A DNA stretch of 9,258 nt from NCBI GenBank assembly GCA_035296965.1, contig DATGZX010000224.1, positions 1 to 9,258 on the forward strand, in the 5' to 3' direction. Below are positions 7,701-9,258 of the stretch, piece by piece. How positions within the stretch are numbered: position 1 is the stretch's first letter; the number at the start of each line of letters is the position of its first letter. Position numbers and translations under genes: made by a program. The stretch is from DATGZX01 sp035296965. Its GTDB lineage: Bacteria; Planctomycetota; Planctomycetia; Gemmatales; Gemmataceae. The notes under the pieces are model-generated. The model made no database searches, was not told the DNA's origin, and saw only the letters and a program-made list of their open reading frames with translations.

Positions 7701-8924
7701 ACGGGCGCCCAGTCGGCGGGCTAATGCGCCGATCTCCTCCGAAGTGGGTGGAAGGGCCAATTGAGTGTCTGCACGTGCAGGGTTTGACCACATCAGGAGA
7801 AATGCTCCGATATTTCGTGCCACATCCGGCGGGATTGGGAGCTGTGGCATGCGACCGTCCGGATACCGGCCCCGGGGATTACTCAAGAAGCTGGCTAGCT
7901 CTTCGATTGGTAAACGATCGTTCAATCCAGTCAACGGGACCCGCTCGAGATCAGCTTGCTCGGCGCGCTCGGCGTCGGGGAGATAGTGGCAGGCGGCGCA
8001 TCCGAGACCGACGAACGCCCGACGCCCCAACCTGTGGTCACCCAGGCTTTCCGGTCCCCGCGGCCTCGCCGCCGTGGAGAGCCCGAGGAGGTAGTCCGCG
8101 ATCACCCAACGCTCGACCAAGCCTGTGCGGCCCGGGGCAAAGAGCGCTGGCATACGAGCTTCGGAACGCACCTTGGCCGGGTCGTCCAGCCAGTCGAGCA
8201 ACCATGTGCGGTTGATCCGGCGGCCGGCATCTGCCAGTGACGGCCCAGGAGGCGGCTCGGCGACGCCAGGGAAGGAGCCGCTATGGCAGCGGGAGCAACC
8301 AAACTTTCCCACGGCTACCCGGCCCTTATCAGCAAGCTGCTCCCGGGCAACGTCCGGTGGCGCTTCCGCCTTTACATGGTACAAGTGCCAGGGAGGTAGT
8401 GGTTCACGGCTGAAGGCTGAGCATTGCCACCAGATTTGCAGGCGTGCTGGCTCGTTTGGTAGAGAGTGGTAGACGATTTTCAGGCGGTACACTCCGGGAG
8501 GACGCTCCAGCGGTTCTTGAGGTCCAATCCGGCTAGTTTCGTTGCGGCCACTTCCCTTGAGCGTGGTGACGCCATCTACTTCCACGACTACTTCGCCGCA
8601 AACGTACGCATCAAACGTGATCGGGGCCGGATCTTTCAAATACAACGCCCCCGTCCAGACAACTTCGAACGACCCCGGAGGAATCCGCGGGGAAGGACTC
8701 GAGTAGCCCAGACAGAAGGCAGGCTTGGCCTCGATGCGTGCCAGAGTCGCACCCCTGTCGAGCTGGGAGCGATAGCGTGCCACGAGCCCAGGTTGTAAGT
8801 CTTCTGGCTCGACCGTCAAAGGACCGGCGGTTACCGGCTGGTCGCCGGCGGCAAGCACCGGCCGACAATGCAGGAACAGGGAAATGGCGATCGCAATTCC
8901 AAAACTTCTGGTCAGGTCGATCAT
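4758..8924 (-). CDS. Secreted PA14 / pentahaem cytochrome c / GSDH-type propeller fusion protein
   Basis: The 1388-residue exported protein is probably a periplasmic or surface oxidoreductase. Domains in order: a signal peptide (1-26, VLA-A cleavage), then a PA14-like carbohydrate-binding domain (about 45-183; GLVARYR, a VDG turn, ending EPLPPWHLYH). A cytochrome c region (about 195-705) has CXXCH at 210-214, 309-313, 423-427, 496-500 and 618-622. Met-Pro pairs that may supply distal ligands are at 258, 359, 565 and 669; the third haem has none. A proline-rich linker (708-714) leads to a beta-rich domain I cannot assign (about 720-925). Then comes a glucose/sorbosone dehydrogenase-like propeller (about 930-1272; GFRNPLGW at 1110-1117, FFTDNQGEW at 1126-1134, GRFYGFP at 1146-1152) and a C-terminal beta domain (1273-1388). 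The start has no clear Shine-Dalgarno sequence, but the signal peptide supports it. Such fusions are known in Planctomycetota and Verrucomicrobiota and are largely uncharacterised; the substrate is unknown. The downstream sulfatase suggests sulfated glycans. Confidence 0.92.
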   Translation of the reverse strand: MIDLTRSFGIAIAISLFLHCRPVLAAGDQPVTAGPLTVEPEDLQPGLVARYRSQLDRGATLARIEAKPAFCLGYSSPSPRIPPGSFEVVWTGALYLKDPAPITFDAYVCGEVVVEVDGVTTLKGSGRNETSRIGPQEPLERPPGVYRLKIVYHSLPNEPARLQIWWQCSAFSREPLPPWHLYHVKAEAPPDVAREQLADKGRVAVGKFGCSRCHSGSFPGVAEPPPGPSLADAGRRINRTWLLDWLDDPAKVRSEARMPALFAPGRTGLVERWVIADYLLGLSTAARPRGPESLGDHRLGRRAFVGLGCAACHYLPDAERAEQADLERVPLTGLNDRLPIEELASFLSNPRGRYPDGRMPQLPIPPDVARNIGAFLLMWSNPARADTQLALPPTSEEIGALARRLGARGLAPVALALIREKRCAACHVGLGDSIAADVPLRAVNGSSGCLSGKSLPKYALNPSTQSAIAAYQVGAAREKHASPFASRQRLLERLGCVRCHQRDSDRPPPIEAIGSTLGGAWMEALPFQRTPRLTYPHQKYARSHLLSAIREGVSGLRPARYTYRMPAFGQDANEIVQALAEADGELPAEPEPQQGHSTDPTLGPLAGPSLAGFQGYACVSCHMWNGQMLSEPDPGAVGTDLTRVTQRIRRDWFDRFLEAPARAHPGTPMPGIFIKGKPATLASVLDGDAGKQRDALWSYFALGKEAPNPKPPPPVAVTSPTAGEGPLIAQIPVRLADGGAVESICILYASNDLIIYDVGACSFHSYYYGAQLLRNVQGRLRTFSVSGSTLGSGFRAEPALALIGAGKAEVPSSRTFQGYDRLADGVRIRWQAGFAAGKVQVAETWRIGGDRGRRQLLREVSFTGVPTGRSVRVSREPENLGMKVQGPVDEATGSPKNDLFHAGLVPNHQRAAGATFRVELTLQEAPPPADRIVLPDSGKIEGSLQRPGYRAIAYPRPKTVAGDDRIMPAALAVNPKDGRVFVASLKTGELFVLRDPTGDGKAARFDNYAHGLFQEALSMLAEPDALYVLHRRNLTRIVETKRDGVADRFDRVAALPQGVADSYDYGYGLVRDRIGAFVFTHAPYANTQMPGSGSALRLVPGKKPQEIAFGFRNPLGWCAGPGGEIFFTDNQGEWVATNKLCHLVEGRFYGFPNSAQRQHASKPPGRTAVWIPYGWARSINGVAYDNTGGNFGPFAGQFFLAELMFGGAIIRASLEEVNGAYQGACVPFWGAGLLGPLTLAFDPKGHLFVGGITEPGWMAQPDRGALFRIDYTGSAPFEMQSIHILPRGFRILFTKPVDARTARDRASYQLEHYRYEYTGAYGSPEYDRTHVIIERVELSADGRSVEVLTGPPVKNRVYLIRAPGARSTSGESLVHPTAAYTVNEVPEH

Positions 8925-9258
8925 CGCTGCTGAGCATAAACACGCGGCGCTCCGGGGGCAACCAAATTGTGCCGCAGCCGAAAGTGCCTGTTGAAAGGCT
9001 TCTGCCGCGGACCAGGTCCGCGGCGTCGGTCGGGGCCACCTTCATAATCAGCTGCACTACCGGTTGCATGGCCGGGCCGGACTCGGTGCCGAGCGCGTGC
9101 ATATTAGGACGTAGGCGATCTGCATAGTCCAACCCGCCAGTATACACATAGGCGGTTACAGGCGTCTCGCCAAGCGAGCACGCCTGTAACTGGCGTGTTG
9201 AACGGAGCCGAAGCGGCCCGTCAGTCAGCTCGGAGCCAAAGCACTATGGGCTTTTTAG
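8925..9258. other. Right-edge region upstream of the multihaem gene, no recognisable gene
   Basis: No reading frame in these 334 bases looks like a protein I recognise on either strand. It should contain the promoter of the multihaem-sulfatase operon. On the minus strand TATACT (about 9147-9142) and TTGGAC...TAATAT (about 9128-9102, 20-base spacer) are weak promoter-like candidates only. The compound inverted repeat at 9135-9195 is the strongest signal. At the extreme edge AAAGC...GCTTTTT (9238-9256) resembles a weak plus-strand terminator, but its stem is only 5 bp. Confidence 0.5.
9135..9195. repeat. Compound inverted repeat with a near-perfect 16-bp hairpin
   Basis: The inner element (9155-9190) reads GTTACAGGCGT, CTCGC, loop CAA, GCGAG, one bulged C, ACGCCTGTAAC: sixteen base pairs with one bulged base. 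Flanking it, CGCCA at 9135-9139 pairs with TGGCG at 9191-9195. No T run follows on either strand, so it is not a classic terminator. It lies about 210-270 bases upstream of the multihaem start codon. It could be a REP- or MITE-like palindromic unit, a protein-binding site or an RNA structure. No second copy was found in the window. Confidence 0.6.

Noticed and set aside
8865..8867. Cysteine 20 of the multihaem protein as a lipoprotein site
   Set aside because: The preceding residues (LFLH) do not fit a lipobox; cleavage at VLA-A by ordinary signal peptidase is more likely.
8611..9147. Minus-strand open frame crossing the start of the multihaem gene
   Set aside because: Its 3' half runs out of frame through the PA14 region, and its 5' part (from MYTGGLDYADRL) matches nothing I recognise; a short relic cannot be excluded but is not supported.
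9234..9256. Possible intrinsic terminator at the right edge
   Set aside because: The stem is only 4-5 bp and no plus-strand gene ends before it; the window stops before it can be judged.

Overview
The window looks like chromosomal DNA of a planctomycete or a related PVC-superphylum bacterium. This rests on gene content: two secreted S1-family sulfatases beside a very large secreted multihaem protein that joins a PA14-like domain, cytochrome c domains and a sugar-dehydrogenase-type propeller. That protein architecture is typical of Planctomycetota and Verrucomicrobiota. Base composition is GC-rich, and Shine-Dalgarno sequences are weak or displaced for three of the four genes. The taxonomic call is an inference; no rRNA or other marker is present.

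Layout, left to right. (1) 1-1402, minus strand: a tandem-nitroreductase (SagB/ThcOx-type) oxidoreductase. It starts at a GTG with a good ribosome binding site and runs off the left edge, so it has no stop codon here. (2) 1403-1794: a divergent intergenic region with a perfect 14-base palindrome and small hairpins. (3) 1795-3243, plus strand: a secreted sulfatase with the CTPSR formylglycine motif. (4) 3254-4672, minus strand: a second secreted sulfatase, arylsulfatase A-like, with CSASR. Its stop codon is only 10 bases from that of the first sulfatase, so the two genes converge tail to tail. (5) 4673-4757: a short intercistronic gap that can fold. (6) 4758-8924, minus strand: a 1388-residue secreted protein with a signal peptide, PA14-like domain, five CXXCH haem motifs, an unassigned beta-rich domain, a GSDH-like propeller and a C-terminal beta domain. 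(7) 8925-9258: no recognisable gene, but a strong compound inverted repeat.

How the genes may work together (inference): the multihaem protein and the downstream CSASR sulfatase are on the same strand 85 bases apart and may be one operon. Both sulfatases and the multihaem protein carry export signals. A plausible theme is extracytoplasmic breakdown of sulfated polysaccharide, with the sulfatases removing sulfate esters and the propeller/cytochrome protein binding or oxidising carbohydrate and passing electrons on. The nitroreductase is divergently placed and has no visible link to this theme. No mobile element, tRNA, rRNA or CRISPR array was seen.
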